The notes under the pieces were generated by a model. The model did no database searches. It had not been told where the DNA came from and saw only the letters and a list, made by a program, of their open reading frames with translations. The position numbers were made by a program, and so were the translations under genes. 47,756 bases of DNA from an uncultured Phascolarctobacterium sp. (lineage in GTDB: Bacteria; Bacillota; Negativicutes; Acidaminococcales; Acidaminococcaceae), in NCBI GenBank assembly GCA_947629685.1, contig CANREP010000015.1, forward strand, positions 1-47,756. The letters are read 5' to 3'. Below, piece after piece: positions 26,684 through 35,741 of this stretch. The number at the start of each line of letters is the position of its first letter. Position 1 is the first letter of the stretch.

Positions 26684-28348
26684 CTATAGTGCGGCAGCAA
26701 AAGCAGACCCGCCGATGAATTCACGCAAAATGGAATTATTGGGGATAGCCTCGTCGTCGATTTCCTTCACATGCGCCAAAAGCCCTAAAAGCCTCCTGGC
26801 AGAATAATATGCCGCGCCAGCCTGAGGAGAAACATCTTGCAGACGGGGCTGCGCATATTTTTTCAGCACTGCGAATTCATAAATCAGCGTAGTGTTGAAA
26901 ATAACATCGGCGCTGCACTGGAACGGGAAGATATACTGTTCTTCGCCATAGCGCACACTGTCCCACAGATTCAGCGTCGCCGTAGCATCATGGGAGCGGA
27001 ACTGGGCATCACGCACGATACGGCGCAAAAGCCGCATATCCGTAGTATTGATACGGTTATATTCATCCATCGACATCGGCGTCAGCGCGCTGACATAAAT
27101 CTTCATCTTGTTTTCTGCCGGTATAGAAGCCGTCAGCTTATCATTCAGGCCATGTATCCCTTCGACTATCAGCACCGAGCCTTCATGCATCTGCAGCTCT
27201 TTGCCGCGATATTCACGCACACCGCTGCGGAAATTATACTTAGGCATCTTGACACATTCGCCCTGCAGCAGTCTGGCCAGGTGGTCATTAAAAAGCTCCA
27301 GGTCGATAGCGTCGATACACTCAAAATCATAGCTGCCGTCAGGCTTTCTTGGCGTATCCACCCTGTTGCGGTAGTAATCATCCATAGATATCGGCATGGG
27401 CCGGATACCGTTTACAGCCAGCTGGATACTCAAGCGCTGCGCAAAGGAAGTCTTGCCGGAAGAAGACGGCCCGGCAATCAGGATAAGCTTGAGTTTATCT
27501 TTCCGTAATGCTATTTCGTCAGCAATACCGGCAATCTTCTTTTCATGCAATGCTTCCGCTACCTGGACAATCTTGTCGGCATAACCAAGCTCGATAATCT
27601 TATTCAGCTTGCCGACAGTATTACAGTGAATCATTTCCGACCACACTTCAGCCTCGTGGAAAGCCTCATTAAGCCGCGGCTGGTCTTTAAAAGGCGGCAC
27701 TACCTGCCAGTTGCCAGTATCAGGATAATTGATGACAACGCCCTTATCGTATTTTATCAGCTCAAAATTAGGCACATACCCGACATCGGGACACATAGGC
27801 CCAAAGAAATATCCAGGCTCTCCGCACAGATAATAGATGGAAATCTCGACATCGTCATTTACTTCGCAAAGCAAGGATCTCCTATCTTCGCTGCACAGAC
27901 AGCCATATTCCCTCATCACATCATCCTTGCGGCATCTTGTAAGATTGATTCTTTCCTTTGCGGCAATGAGCTTATGCATCTCTGCTTCTATTTGGCGGAT
28001 ATCTTCTTCCGTCAGCTTTTTTTCACTGTTATCTATACAATAAAGCGCACTGCCAAGAGTATTACGGACTTCCATCCGTACATCTGGATAAAGGCGCTTT
28101 ACTGCCACCAGGAACAGGAAAAGCAGCGAGCGTACATAAACACGCATCCCCTCGCTCTGGTTGGCGTCAATAAAATCTACGGTGCCGTCAGTTTTCAGCG
28201 GAAACTGCAAATCACAGGCTTCGCCGTTGAAAACGCCTACGACTATAGGAGCCTTATAGGCAGCGGCAAACTCCGGCACCACATCCAGCAAGGTACTGCC
28301 TTCTGCCACCATCTTGGTTTCGCCATTTTTAAACGTAAGCTTTAACAT
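26684..28348 (-). CDS. Nucleoside kinase with TGS and threonyl-tRNA-synthetase-like domains
   Basis: A 554-residue protein of the uridine-kinase-like group found in Firmicutes. Residues 1 to about 65 form a TGS-like domain. The next region, to about 260, resembles the editing-associated domain of threonyl-tRNA synthetase. The C-terminal half is a P-loop kinase with Walker A LIAGPSSSGKTSFAQRL, PMPISMDDYYRNR, and VLIVEGIHGLND. The family's substrate is usually annotated as uridine/cytidine, but the fused RNA-related domains leave the true role open. It starts after GAGGTG, 25 bases downstream of the aminotransferase terminator. Confidence 0.88.
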   Translation of the reverse strand: MLKLTFKNGETKMVAEGSTLLDVVPEFAAAYKAPIVVGVFNGEACDLQFPLKTDGTVDFIDANQSEGMRVYVRSLLFLFLVAVKRLYPDVRMEVRNTLGSALYCIDNSEKKLTEEDIRQIEAEMHKLIAAKERINLTRCRKDDVMREYGCLCSEDRRSLLCEVNDDVEISIYYLCGEPGYFFGPMCPDVGYVPNFELIKYDKGVVINYPDTGNWQVVPPFKDQPRLNEAFHEAEVWSEMIHCNTVGKLNKIIELGYADKIVQVAEALHEKKIAGIADEIALRKDKLKLILIAGPSSSGKTSFAQRLSIQLAVNGIRPMPISMDDYYRNRVDTPRKPDGSYDFECIDAIDLELFNDHLARLLQGECVKMPKYNFRSGVREYRGKELQMHEGSVLIVEGIHGLNDKLTASIPAENKMKIYVSALTPMSMDEYNRINTTDMRLLRRIVRDAQFRSHDATATLNLWDSVRYGEEQYIFPFQCSADVIFNTTLIYEFAVLKKYAQPRLQDVSPQAGAAYYSARRLLGLLAHVKEIDDEAIPNNSILREFIGGSAFAAAL

Positions 28349-28373
28349 TTTACACCTCGGTGATATTCAGCTG

Positions 28374-28406
28374 CAAAAAAAGCCGGAACTATGAAGCTCC
28401 GGCTAA
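28374..28406 (-). terminator. Terminator after the aminotransferase gene
   Basis: AGCCGGAGCT pairs with AGTTCCGGCT (one G-U pair) around TCAT and is followed by TTTTTTT on the minus strand. The next gene on the same strand has no clear separate promoter, so partial read-through is likely. Confidence 0.88.
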
Positions 28407-28418
28407 ATAATGCAAAAA

Positions 28419-29663
28419 TTATTTTTCGACTTCCTTCATTGCTGCATACACCTTTGCTGCCATACCTTTGATTTTTTTCAGAGGCACGGCGCATACGGCA
28501 ATACGCACGCCCGCAGCCAGAGGAACGGCAAAGATATTATCTTCGTGCAGTTTATTGCAGATTGCGTCAGGATTATTGGCAGGAATGGAAAGGAAGAAGC
28601 CTGCCACATAAGGCAGCATGGGCAGTCCACATGCTTTTGCTTCCTCAGTAAAGAGATCGGCGCGCGCCTTAATCATCTTATAATAGTAATCACGTTCTGC
28701 TTCGGTAGCTTTCAAAAGTTCAGGATCGCTGTAAATTGCTGCCAGAGTACGCATAGCCGGACGGTTGATATTAGACCAGGTTGCGCGGCTGGTATATTGG
28801 TTGATAGCAGCAAATTCTTCAATAACCTCTTTACTGGAAGATACGCCAATCATTGCGCCGGTACGCTGTCCGTACATGGTAAAGCCTTTGGACATACTGT
28901 AGCCTACAATCGCCAGGATATTTGCCGGCAGGCCGGAAAGTTTTTTGAAGATTTTGCGTACTTCCTCTTTTTCACCGGCATAATCAAGGTAAGCGACATC
29001 CAGGAACAGGATAATATTTTTACCGTCGACAGCAGCAGCTTTCAGAATATCCAGCACGCCGTCCATATCGCTTTCAGACAAGCTGTAGCCGGTAGGGTTG
29101 TGAGCAGGGGTGTTGAGGATGTATAACAGGTTGTCCTGTTTGCTCAAAAGTTCCGTAACTTTTTCTTTCAGGGCCGGCAGATTGAATTTATTATTTTCAT
29201 CCAGCATCTTGTAGGTGGTAAAGTTACGGCCCATATCGCTGCATAACACTTTATAAGCGCCCCAGTACCAGTCAGAGCACAAAGCGGTTTCGCCCTCGTC
29301 CATATAGTTCCAGATTGCGTGATGAATAGCGCCGGTACCGCCTGCGGTGGCAACAGCTGCCAGATAACCGTCAGGGCGGGAGCTGCCGAAAGCAGCAGTC
29401 AGTACACATTCCAGATATTCCGGCAGGCCGGAAATAGGAGCATAAGCGATAAGTTCGTTGGTTTCCAGACTGCGGAATACTTTTTCTACAGTCGGCAGGC
29501 ACACCAACTTTTCATCTTCGTCTAAAATAGCGCCGATAGTGGCGTTAGTAACATTTTCCTTGCCGTATTTAGCCGCAGCGGCAACAGCAGCGGCATTAGC
29601 TGCAAAAATCTTATCCTGAGCAGCTTTTCCTTTAGCATGTTTAGCAGCAATACTCGTAAGCAT
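28419..29663 (-). CDS. Pyridoxal-phosphate aminotransferase, class I/II (aromatic/aspartate type)
   Basis: A 414-residue fold-type I aminotransferase. The PLP lysine lies in GYSMSKGFTMYGQRTGAMIG, the spacing and GQRTGA motif of the aspartate/tyrosine aminotransferase subgroup. NTPAHNPTGYSLSES is the cofactor-contacting Asn-Pro-Thr-Gly motif, and FLDVAYLDYAGE carries the Asp that pairs with the pyridine nitrogen. The amino-acid preference cannot be settled from sequence. A promoter and an AAAGGGG ribosome site precede it, and it is probably transcribed alone or with partial read-through into the kinase-like gene. Confidence 0.92.
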   Translation of the reverse strand: MLTSIAAKHAKGKAAQDKIFAANAAAVAAAAKYGKENVTNATIGAILDEDEKLVCLPTVEKVFRSLETNELIAYAPISGLPEYLECVLTAAFGSSRPDGYLAAVATAGGTGAIHHAIWNYMDEGETALCSDWYWGAYKVLCSDMGRNFTTYKMLDENNKFNLPALKEKVTELLSKQDNLLYILNTPAHNPTGYSLSESDMDGVLDILKAAAVDGKNIILFLDVAYLDYAGEKEEVRKIFKKLSGLPANILAIVGYSMSKGFTMYGQRTGAMIGVSSSKEVIEEFAAINQYTSRATWSNINRPAMRTLAAIYSDPELLKATEAERDYYYKMIKARADLFTEEAKACGLPMLPYVAGFFLSIPANNPDAICNKLHEDNIFAVPLAAGVRIAVCAVPLKKIKGMAAKVYAAMKEVEK

Positions 29664-29716
29664 GTATAAAGACCCCTTTCAACACTGAAAAATCAGCGGT
29701 AATATCGTATGTAATT

Positions 29717-29745
29717 ATTATCACATCAAAAAATAAAACGGTCAA
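29717..29745 (-). promoter_or_regulatory. Sigma-70-type promoter for the aminotransferase gene
   Basis: On the minus strand TTGACC (5 of 6) is separated by 17 bases from GATAAT (5 of 6). Confidence 0.72.
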
Positions 29746-29750
29746 CTTAT

Positions 29751-32117
29751 TTATAAATCAATGACGGTAGCGCCGCTGCCGCCAGTCTCCAGCGAAGCCA
29801 TTTCCATCTTCTTCACAAAACGGTTAGTCTGCAGATAAGCAGTGAGCCCTGCTCGCAAAGCCCCTGTACCCTTGCCATGAATCAGGCGCAGCTGATTGAT
29901 ACCTGCCAGCAGCGCGTCGTCGATAGCCTTATCCACAACAGGGATAGCTTCATTAAGCGTCATGCCGCGCAGGTCAACTTCCTGGCGGGCGCTGCTGCTT
30001 TTGGCAACAAACATCTGATGAGCGTAGCCTGCTTTTTTACGTTTTTTAGCGCTTTCCGGCTCGCTGCTGACAGGCTGAGCCTTGGTCAGCAGGCATTTGG
30101 ATGCAGGCACGTTCATTTTCAGGATGCCCACCTGTACGGTCACTTCATCACCTTTGACATCGGTAATAATACCGTTTTTGCCTAATGACACCACAAAGAC
30201 GTTGAGACCTTTTTTGGCTGTCTGCGCTGTGAGCGGCGCGCCTTCCGGCAACGGCGCATCCTCGCTGAGCTGTTTATTCAGCTTCTTGCGCGCTTCCTCT
30301 GCCGCCTGTTCCAGACGTTTGGTATCAAAATCTGCTTTAAGAGCACGCAGCTCTTTGAGCACAGCCTCAGACTCCCTGCGGCTGCGGCGGTAAATATCGT
30401 CCGCCTGCTCGCGCGCCTTACGCAGCATCTCGTTACGGCGGCGTTCAAATTCCTGTTTGGCATGTGCCAGTTCATTGCGCAGATGTTCGCTTTCCAGCCG
30501 CAGCTGTTCGATTTCCCTGCTGCCGCTTTCATAACGGCGGCGCTCGCCTTCCAGTTCCTGCAAGACATTCTCCATGTGCGCGTGCTCCTGATTCAGCAGC
30601 ATTCCGGCCTGTTCTACGATGCTTTCGCTGAGCCCCAGCCGCCTGCTGATATTGAAAGCATTACTGCTGCCTGGTACGCCCATCAGCAGACGATAAGTAG
30701 GCTTGAGCGATTCTGCGTCAAATTCTACGCTGGCATTTTCCATCCCCTCACGTTCATAGGCAAAAGTTTTCAGCTCGCTGTAGTGAGTGGTAACAATAGC
30801 CAGCGCCTGCTGCCCCTTCATATGCTCAATGATGGACATCGCCAGCGCCGCGCCCTCGTTAGGGTCAGTACCGGCGCAGATTTCATCTATCAAGACCAGG
30901 TCACCCGGCCTGATTTCGTTAAGGATACCGATGATATTTTTCATATGGCCGGAAAAAGTACTCAGACTCTGCTCGATGCTTTGTTCGTCGCCGATATCGG
31001 CATAAACGGCTCTGAATACCGGCAGCTTAGCGCTTACCGCCGGAATGAACATACCCGACTGAGCCATGAGGGCAAAAACGCCTACCGCTTTTAGAGCAAC
31101 CGTTTTACCGCCCGTATTCGGGCCGGTAATCAGAAGGATGTTAAATTTTTCTCCCAGCTGGATATCCAGCGGCACTACTTTATCCTGCTGCAGCAGCGGA
31201 TGCCTTCCTTTAACTATCTCAATCTTGCCGCCGGAAAGCATCATCGGACGCACGCAATGCAGTTCCTGCGCCAGATAAGCCTTACAGCAGATAACGTCCA
31301 GCTCGGTCAGTATATCAAGAGATCCCAACAACGCAGCAGCATCGCTGCCTACATTTGCGGAAAGCTGTCTTAAGATTCTCTCGATTTCTTCTTTTTCCTC
31401 AGCAGCATAACGCTTGATATCGTTGTTGAGATTTACCACCGCCAGCGGCTCGATAAACAGGGTAGCCCCCGTACCCGACTGGTCGTGGACGATGCCGGGA
31501 AAATTCATCTTGTATTCCTGCTTGATAGGAATTACATAGCGGTCTCCGCGCATAGTAACAAGATTATCCTGAAAATACTTTTGATTATTCGGGTCATGCA
31601 GTATGGCGTCAAGTTTTTCCTTGACACGATTTTTCGCTATCTGGATTACGCTGCGCAGTCCGTTCAGCTTCGGCGAAGCGCTGTCTTTGATTTCTCCATG
31701 CTCATCTATAGAAGCTTCAATTTGCTTTTCCAGCTTGGTAAAAATCATCATACCATCGGCATATTCTTTCAACACAGGCGCCAGTTCAGCCTCGTCAAGC
31801 AGGAAATATTTCATCTGCCTGATTGCTGCAGCCGTAGTCATAATATGCAGCAGCGCTTCCGGGTCAAGCACGCCGCCAATTTCCGCGCGTTTAACATCTG
31901 CCACGATATTATAAGCGCCGCCAAAAGGAAATCTTTTACCGCTGTCTAAAATAAACAGCGCCTCAGCCGTCTCCTCCTGCAGGCGGGTAACGGCGGCAAA
32001 ATCGCTTTCTATCTGCAGGGCCAGCGCAGACTGTCTGCCTAAAGCAGTTGCAGCTTTACCTGCCAGCATATTTTTAACTTTATCAAATTCTAAGGTTTTA
32101 ATAGCAAAACGCGCCAT
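29751..32117 (-). CDS. mutS2: Endonuclease MutS2 (ribosome-rescue/anti-recombination ATPase)
   Basis: A 788-residue MutS-family protein without the mismatch-recognition domain. Described roles are suppression of homologous recombination and, in Bacillus, splitting of collided ribosomes. Walker A is LITGPNTGGKTVALK, and Walker B is LVLIDEICAGTDPNEGAALA. A coiled-coil/KOW-like linker follows (about 510-690). The C-terminal Smr nuclease domain has VDLRGMTLNEAIPVVDKAI and LRLIHGKGTGALRAGL. It is last in the operon gltX-chagasin-zapA-U32-mutS2, and zapA-mutS2 proximity is common in Firmicutes. Confidence 0.97.
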   Translation of the reverse strand: MARFAIKTLEFDKVKNMLAGKAATALGRQSALALQIESDFAAVTRLQEETAEALFILDSGKRFPFGGAYNIVADVKRAEIGGVLDPEALLHIMTTAAAIRQMKYFLLDEAELAPVLKEYADGMMIFTKLEKQIEASIDEHGEIKDSASPKLNGLRSVIQIAKNRVKEKLDAILHDPNNQKYFQDNLVTMRGDRYVIPIKQEYKMNFPGIVHDQSGTGATLFIEPLAVVNLNNDIKRYAAEEKEEIERILRQLSANVGSDAAALLGSLDILTELDVICCKAYLAQELHCVRPMMLSGGKIEIVKGRHPLLQQDKVVPLDIQLGEKFNILLITGPNTGGKTVALKAVGVFALMAQSGMFIPAVSAKLPVFRAVYADIGDEQSIEQSLSTFSGHMKNIIGILNEIRPGDLVLIDEICAGTDPNEGAALAMSIIEHMKGQQALAIVTTHYSELKTFAYEREGMENASVEFDAESLKPTYRLLMGVPGSSNAFNISRRLGLSESIVEQAGMLLNQEHAHMENVLQELEGERRRYESGSREIEQLRLESEHLRNELAHAKQEFERRRNEMLRKAREQADDIYRRSRRESEAVLKELRALKADFDTKRLEQAAEEARKKLNKQLSEDAPLPEGAPLTAQTAKKGLNVFVVSLGKNGIITDVKGDEVTVQVGILKMNVPASKCLLTKAQPVSSEPESAKKRKKAGYAHQMFVAKSSSARQEVDLRGMTLNEAIPVVDKAIDDALLAGINQLRLIHGKGTGALRAGLTAYLQTNRFVKKMEMASLETGGSGATVIDL

Positions 32118-32133
32118 CTATACTCCTTCTTTT

Positions 32134-34602
32134 TTACAAAACTCCCCGGAAATAATGTCCGCGGGTAGTCTGCGGCATATTCTCCTTAACTTCCAGCTCG
32201 CCGCGCAGCACGCTCTTATACATAAATACCAGCTTTGCTGTTTCTTCCTCGTTATAACTGCGGGCATCGATACGCAGGCTCCTCACGCCGATGCTTTCCA
32301 TGTGTTTGACGTTAGTCAGCATGGAAAGGTCGTGAGCGTTAAGGATATGCATCCGGCAATACTGGTCCGTAGCAATCGGGAATTTAGCGTCTTTCCTATC
32401 GCTCAGGAAAAGCTGCTCACGACAGTTAAAGCTGCAGACGCCTTTATCCAAGCCACCCAGGAAGCTGCCGCCCACGCAGTATTCAGATACCATCATCTCT
32501 ATTCTGCCCTGCACCAGGCATTCTACCGGCACCGGCGCTACTGCGGCCAGGTGCTCTACCTGTCCCATGGTCAGCTCGGCTGACAATACGCCGCCTTCCG
32601 CACCCTGTTCACGCCAGAACTCAAGGCACTGCACATTATAGATATTCAAACTGCTGTCCGCCCACAACGGCAAATGCTCATACTTGCGCGCCAGCAGCCA
32701 CAATCCGTTATTATTAATATATACGCATTCCGGGCGCAGCTCATCCCATACAGCCAGCAGTCTGTCAAAATATCCCAACTGGCTTTCTTTGACGATACGC
32801 GGGGTAGCGAAAGCAAATTCTTTACCCGCCTTACGCGCCAGCTGCGCCACTTGGCGGTAATCATCTTCTCTGATAAACTTGCTGCTGAAGCTGTCGCCGC
32901 CGAATAATATTCTGTCAGCACCGGCGTTCAGCGCCGCCTCTGCTTTAGCCACCGTATCACAATGCACGGTCAGCAGGCTGTGCCTGCTGCGGCTGCCTTT
33001 TTCTTCCGGTACCAGCTTCACCCCAGACAGATGCCGCTGTGCGCGCGCTGGTGCAAAAACTTCCAGTCGCGCCGCATCCAGCATTTCAGCCGCTTTGCGT
33101 CTTGCTTCGTTCATCTCGCTCATGGGTACCATGACATTTTCATCATGTTCAAAAGTCAGACTGTTTAAAAAATATTCCGTCGTACCCAGTCTATCAATCT
33201 GCTTGCACACAGTATCTTCCGTCAAAGCGCGTTTCATAGCCGGCTCAACAATAAATTCCGTCTCTCCGTAACCTACATTGCCCTCATCGTCCGTCAGGAT
33301 GACCTTCATAGGCTCACCCAATTTTGCCGTCACAACAGCGTCAACGGGAATCCTGCGTTTGGCGTCATTGCCGAAAAACTGCTGCGCATAACTCATCAGC
33401 GCACTGTCTAAAGTTCTGAATACCCTGTCGTTGAACCGTACTCCATTGGGAATATCAATAGTAACCTGCTCACCGGGATAACCGACAGCCGCTTCCTGCC
33501 CGTTTTTGCGCATCTCACTGACGGTCGTACCCACACGCCCGCCGACGGATACCCAAAATTCCAGTCCGTCACCCAGATGCAGCTCTTTTTCCAGCTTGAC
33601 GATAGCTTTATTTTTGGCTTTATCCAGCTTAGTCACACGTCCAATTAAGACGCCGCGGTTATTTGGACGCCTGTCGCTCATCATTTTCCTGCCGGGACGT
33701 TCAGTAAGATAGGCCGTAGTAAAATCACGGTTAAAAATCTGTTCGATATTTGCGTAATCCTGCTGCGGTACCTTATATTCGCCGGCCAAATATGAATCAA
33801 TAGCGCGGCGGTAAGCATCTACCACCACAGCTACATATTCAGGGCGCTTCATCCTGCCTTCAATCTTATAAGAAACTACGCCTGTTTCAATCAGCTGAGG
33901 CAGGATGCTCAAAGTATTCATGTCTTTCGGGCTTAAAAGGTACTGCCCAGCGTCTTTGCCTGCCAGCATATCTTCACCGGCAGCATTGACCAGCTTATAG
34001 GGCAGCCTGCAGGGCTGCGCGCAGCGGCCACGGTTGCCGCTGCGTCCGCCGATCAGACTGCTCATCAGACATTGGCCTGAATAGCAGACGCACAGAGCTC
34101 CGTGGATAAAGGTTTCTATTTCCGTACCAACAGCACAGGCAGCCTTGATTTCTTCCAAACTCAGCTCGCGCGCCAGCACGGTACGTTCAAAACCGGCCTG
34201 AACGGCAAATTCTACCCCGCTGCTGTTGGTCACCGTCATCTGCGTGCTGGCGTGCAGCGGCAGCTCCGGCACAATCTTTCTTGCCAGACGGATAACTCCC
34301 ATATCCTGTACTATGATTCCGTCCACACCTACATTATTTAAAAACAGCAGATAGTCTACCAGCTCTTTCAGCTCACTGTCGTCTACCAAAGTATTGACCG
34401 TAATATACAGGCGTACCCGGTGCATATGGGCAAAATAAACTGCCCGGGCCATCTCCTCCCGGTCAAAATTACTGGCATACTGACGGGCGCCGAAAGCCTT
34501 GCCGCCCATATAGACAGCGTCGGCTCCGGCATTGACCGCTGCTTCCAACGCTTCCCAACTGCCAGCCGGAGCCAGCAGTTCTATTTTTTTTGTTCTTTCC
34601 AT
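32134..34602 (-). CDS. U32 family peptidase, RlhA/YdcP-like with DUF3656
   Basis: An 822-residue U32 protein. The best-studied relative, RlhA, hydroxylates a cytidine in 23S rRNA, so 'peptidase' is a historical label. The N-terminal barrel begins with IELLAPAGSWEALEAAVNAGADAVY. The Cys-rich signature ETFIHGALCVCYSGQCLMSSLIGGRSGNRGRCAQPCR is intact. A DUF3656-like middle and a second partial U32 unit (about 590-800, with a CSFNCREQLF motif) follow. The start was moved to the ATG at 34602 because GAGGAT lies upstream. It sits between zapA and mutS2. Confidence 0.93.
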   Translation of the reverse strand: MERTKKIELLAPAGSWEALEAAVNAGADAVYMGGKAFGARQYASNFDREEMARAVYFAHMHRVRLYITVNTLVDDSELKELVDYLLFLNNVGVDGIIVQDMGVIRLARKIVPELPLHASTQMTVTNSSGVEFAVQAGFERTVLARELSLEEIKAACAVGTEIETFIHGALCVCYSGQCLMSSLIGGRSGNRGRCAQPCRLPYKLVNAAGEDMLAGKDAGQYLLSPKDMNTLSILPQLIETGVVSYKIEGRMKRPEYVAVVVDAYRRAIDSYLAGEYKVPQQDYANIEQIFNRDFTTAYLTERPGRKMMSDRRPNNRGVLIGRVTKLDKAKNKAIVKLEKELHLGDGLEFWVSVGGRVGTTVSEMRKNGQEAAVGYPGEQVTIDIPNGVRFNDRVFRTLDSALMSYAQQFFGNDAKRRIPVDAVVTAKLGEPMKVILTDDEGNVGYGETEFIVEPAMKRALTEDTVCKQIDRLGTTEYFLNSLTFEHDENVMVPMSEMNEARRKAAEMLDAARLEVFAPARAQRHLSGVKLVPEEKGSRSRHSLLTVHCDTVAKAEAALNAGADRILFGGDSFSSKFIREDDYRQVAQLARKAGKEFAFATPRIVKESQLGYFDRLLAVWDELRPECVYINNNGLWLLARKYEHLPLWADSSLNIYNVQCLEFWREQGAEGGVLSAELTMGQVEHLAAVAPVPVECLVQGRIEMMVSEYCVGGSFLGGLDKGVCSFNCREQLFLSDRKDAKFPIATDQYCRMHILNAHDLSMLTNVKHMESIGVRSLRIDARSYNEEETAKLVFMYKSVLRGELEVKENMPQTTRGHYFRGVL

Positions 34603-34616
34603 ACAAATATCCTCTG

Positions 34617-34862
34617 TCAACGTTCTTTGGCTGCTGCAAGCAGTTTTGCGTAATCCTGCCGCAGCTTGTACAGCTCGCCTGCAAGGTCGAGCGCCGCCCA
34701 TACAGCCAGCCTGCCGGTATCGCTGATCTGCTTCTGCTCTGCCAGCCGCTGCATCTTCTTGTCCACCAGCTCCGCCACTGCCAGAACGTCGCCCTGGGAC
34801 GCTTCCGTCCGCAGCACATATGTTTCGTTGTAAATCTTTACTGAAACGGCAGTCTTTTCCAT
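34617..34862 (-). CDS. zapA: Cell division protein ZapA
   Basis: An 81-residue protein that cross-links FtsZ filaments. The N-terminal VSVKIYNETYVLRTEASQGDVLAVAELVDKKM matches the ZapA fold, followed by a helix with DTGRLAVWAALDLAGELYKL. The ATG at 34862 has AAGGAG five bases upstream and overlaps nothing. The longer open frame extends into the upstream gene and is not needed. It ends 14 bases before the U32 gene. Confidence 0.93.
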   Translation of the reverse strand: MEKTAVSVKIYNETYVLRTEASQGDVLAVAELVDKKMQRLAEQKQISDTGRLAVWAALDLAGELYKLRQDYAKLLAAAKER

Positions 34863-34864
34863 AA

Positions 34865-35719
34865 TTACTCCTTGATTACCACCTTGAAAGAAAAGCTGTT
34901 GACAGCCTGTTTCTCCCAAGGACGTTTATATTCCAGCGTTACCGTACATTCGCCAGGTGCCTGCGCGGTTAATACCAGTATTTCCGTACCCGGCGTACCG
35001 ACGCGGTCATCATTGCTGTGGGGCATGATAAACGAGCTGCCCACTTTCTGAATCCGTCCTTCAGCCGCTTTATCCAGCTTGACTTCCCAACGGTAGCCGC
35101 TGGAAGGATTGGAGTCCAGCTTTAAAGCCATCAGGCTGCCGGATTGTACAGTCAATACCTTATCCGCAGCATTCTGCGTCAGACGGGCGATCTGCAGCAG
35201 TCTTCCGGCATCGCCAATACGCATATAGGGCATCAGGCGTCCGTAACCTACAAAAGAATCATAGTTTCCCTGTCCGCCTGCACGCAGGTACAGACCTCTT
35301 TCAGCAAACAGGATTTCGCTGCTGTTATTGAGCAGCGCTTTAAATTCGTCACTATCCGTATAAAAATCACTGACAGAGAATTCTCTGCCGCTGGTCAAAT
35401 CAATATTGACTCCCTGATAAGCCACACGGCCGTTATTTTCAGCTTTCAACAGCACGCCTACCAGACTGGGACGGTTGAGTTTGACCTCATATGATATACT
35501 TCCCTGCCCCCCAACATCCTGCAGCAGTTTTTTTGCTTTATCCTGCAGGATATTGTTAGCCTGTTTTTCCAGGACGGCGTCGTTGCTGCCGTCAATATAA
35601 GGAAGTGTTCCGTCCGCTTTACTGAAAGTTACCGGCGCAGATAACACGGTAGTCTGCTGGTCAGCAAAAACAGGCACACACATCATCATACAAAGCAAAG
35701 CTGTTAAAATAAATTTCAT
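34865..35719 (-). CDS. Secreted protein with C-terminal chagasin-like (I42) inhibitor domain
   Basis: A 284-residue protein with a signal peptide (1-19, PVFA-D). The middle (about 25-180) looks like the DUF4163/DUF3298 pair seen in RsiV- and PdaC-like proteins (GVNIDLTSGREFSVSDFY). The C-terminus carries all three loops of the chagasin family of cysteine-protease inhibitors: NPSSGYRW (204-211), GTPG (241-244) and RPW (266-268). It presumably acts in the periplasm or on the outside. The target protease is unknown. It lies between gltX and zapA in the operon, with gaps of 22 and 2 bases. Confidence 0.82.
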   Translation of the reverse strand: MKFILTALLCMMMCVPVFADQQTTVLSAPVTFSKADGTLPYIDGSNDAVLEKQANNILQDKAKKLLQDVGGQGSISYEVKLNRPSLVGVLLKAENNGRVAYQGVNIDLTSGREFSVSDFYTDSDEFKALLNNSSEILFAERGLYLRAGGQGNYDSFVGYGRLMPYMRIGDAGRLLQIARLTQNAADKVLTVQSGSLMALKLDSNPSSGYRWEVKLDKAAEGRIQKVGSSFIMPHSNDDRVGTPGTEILVLTAQAPGECTVTLEYKRPWEKQAVNSFSFKVVIKE

Positions 35720-35741
35720 AACCGGCCTCCTTATCGCTATC

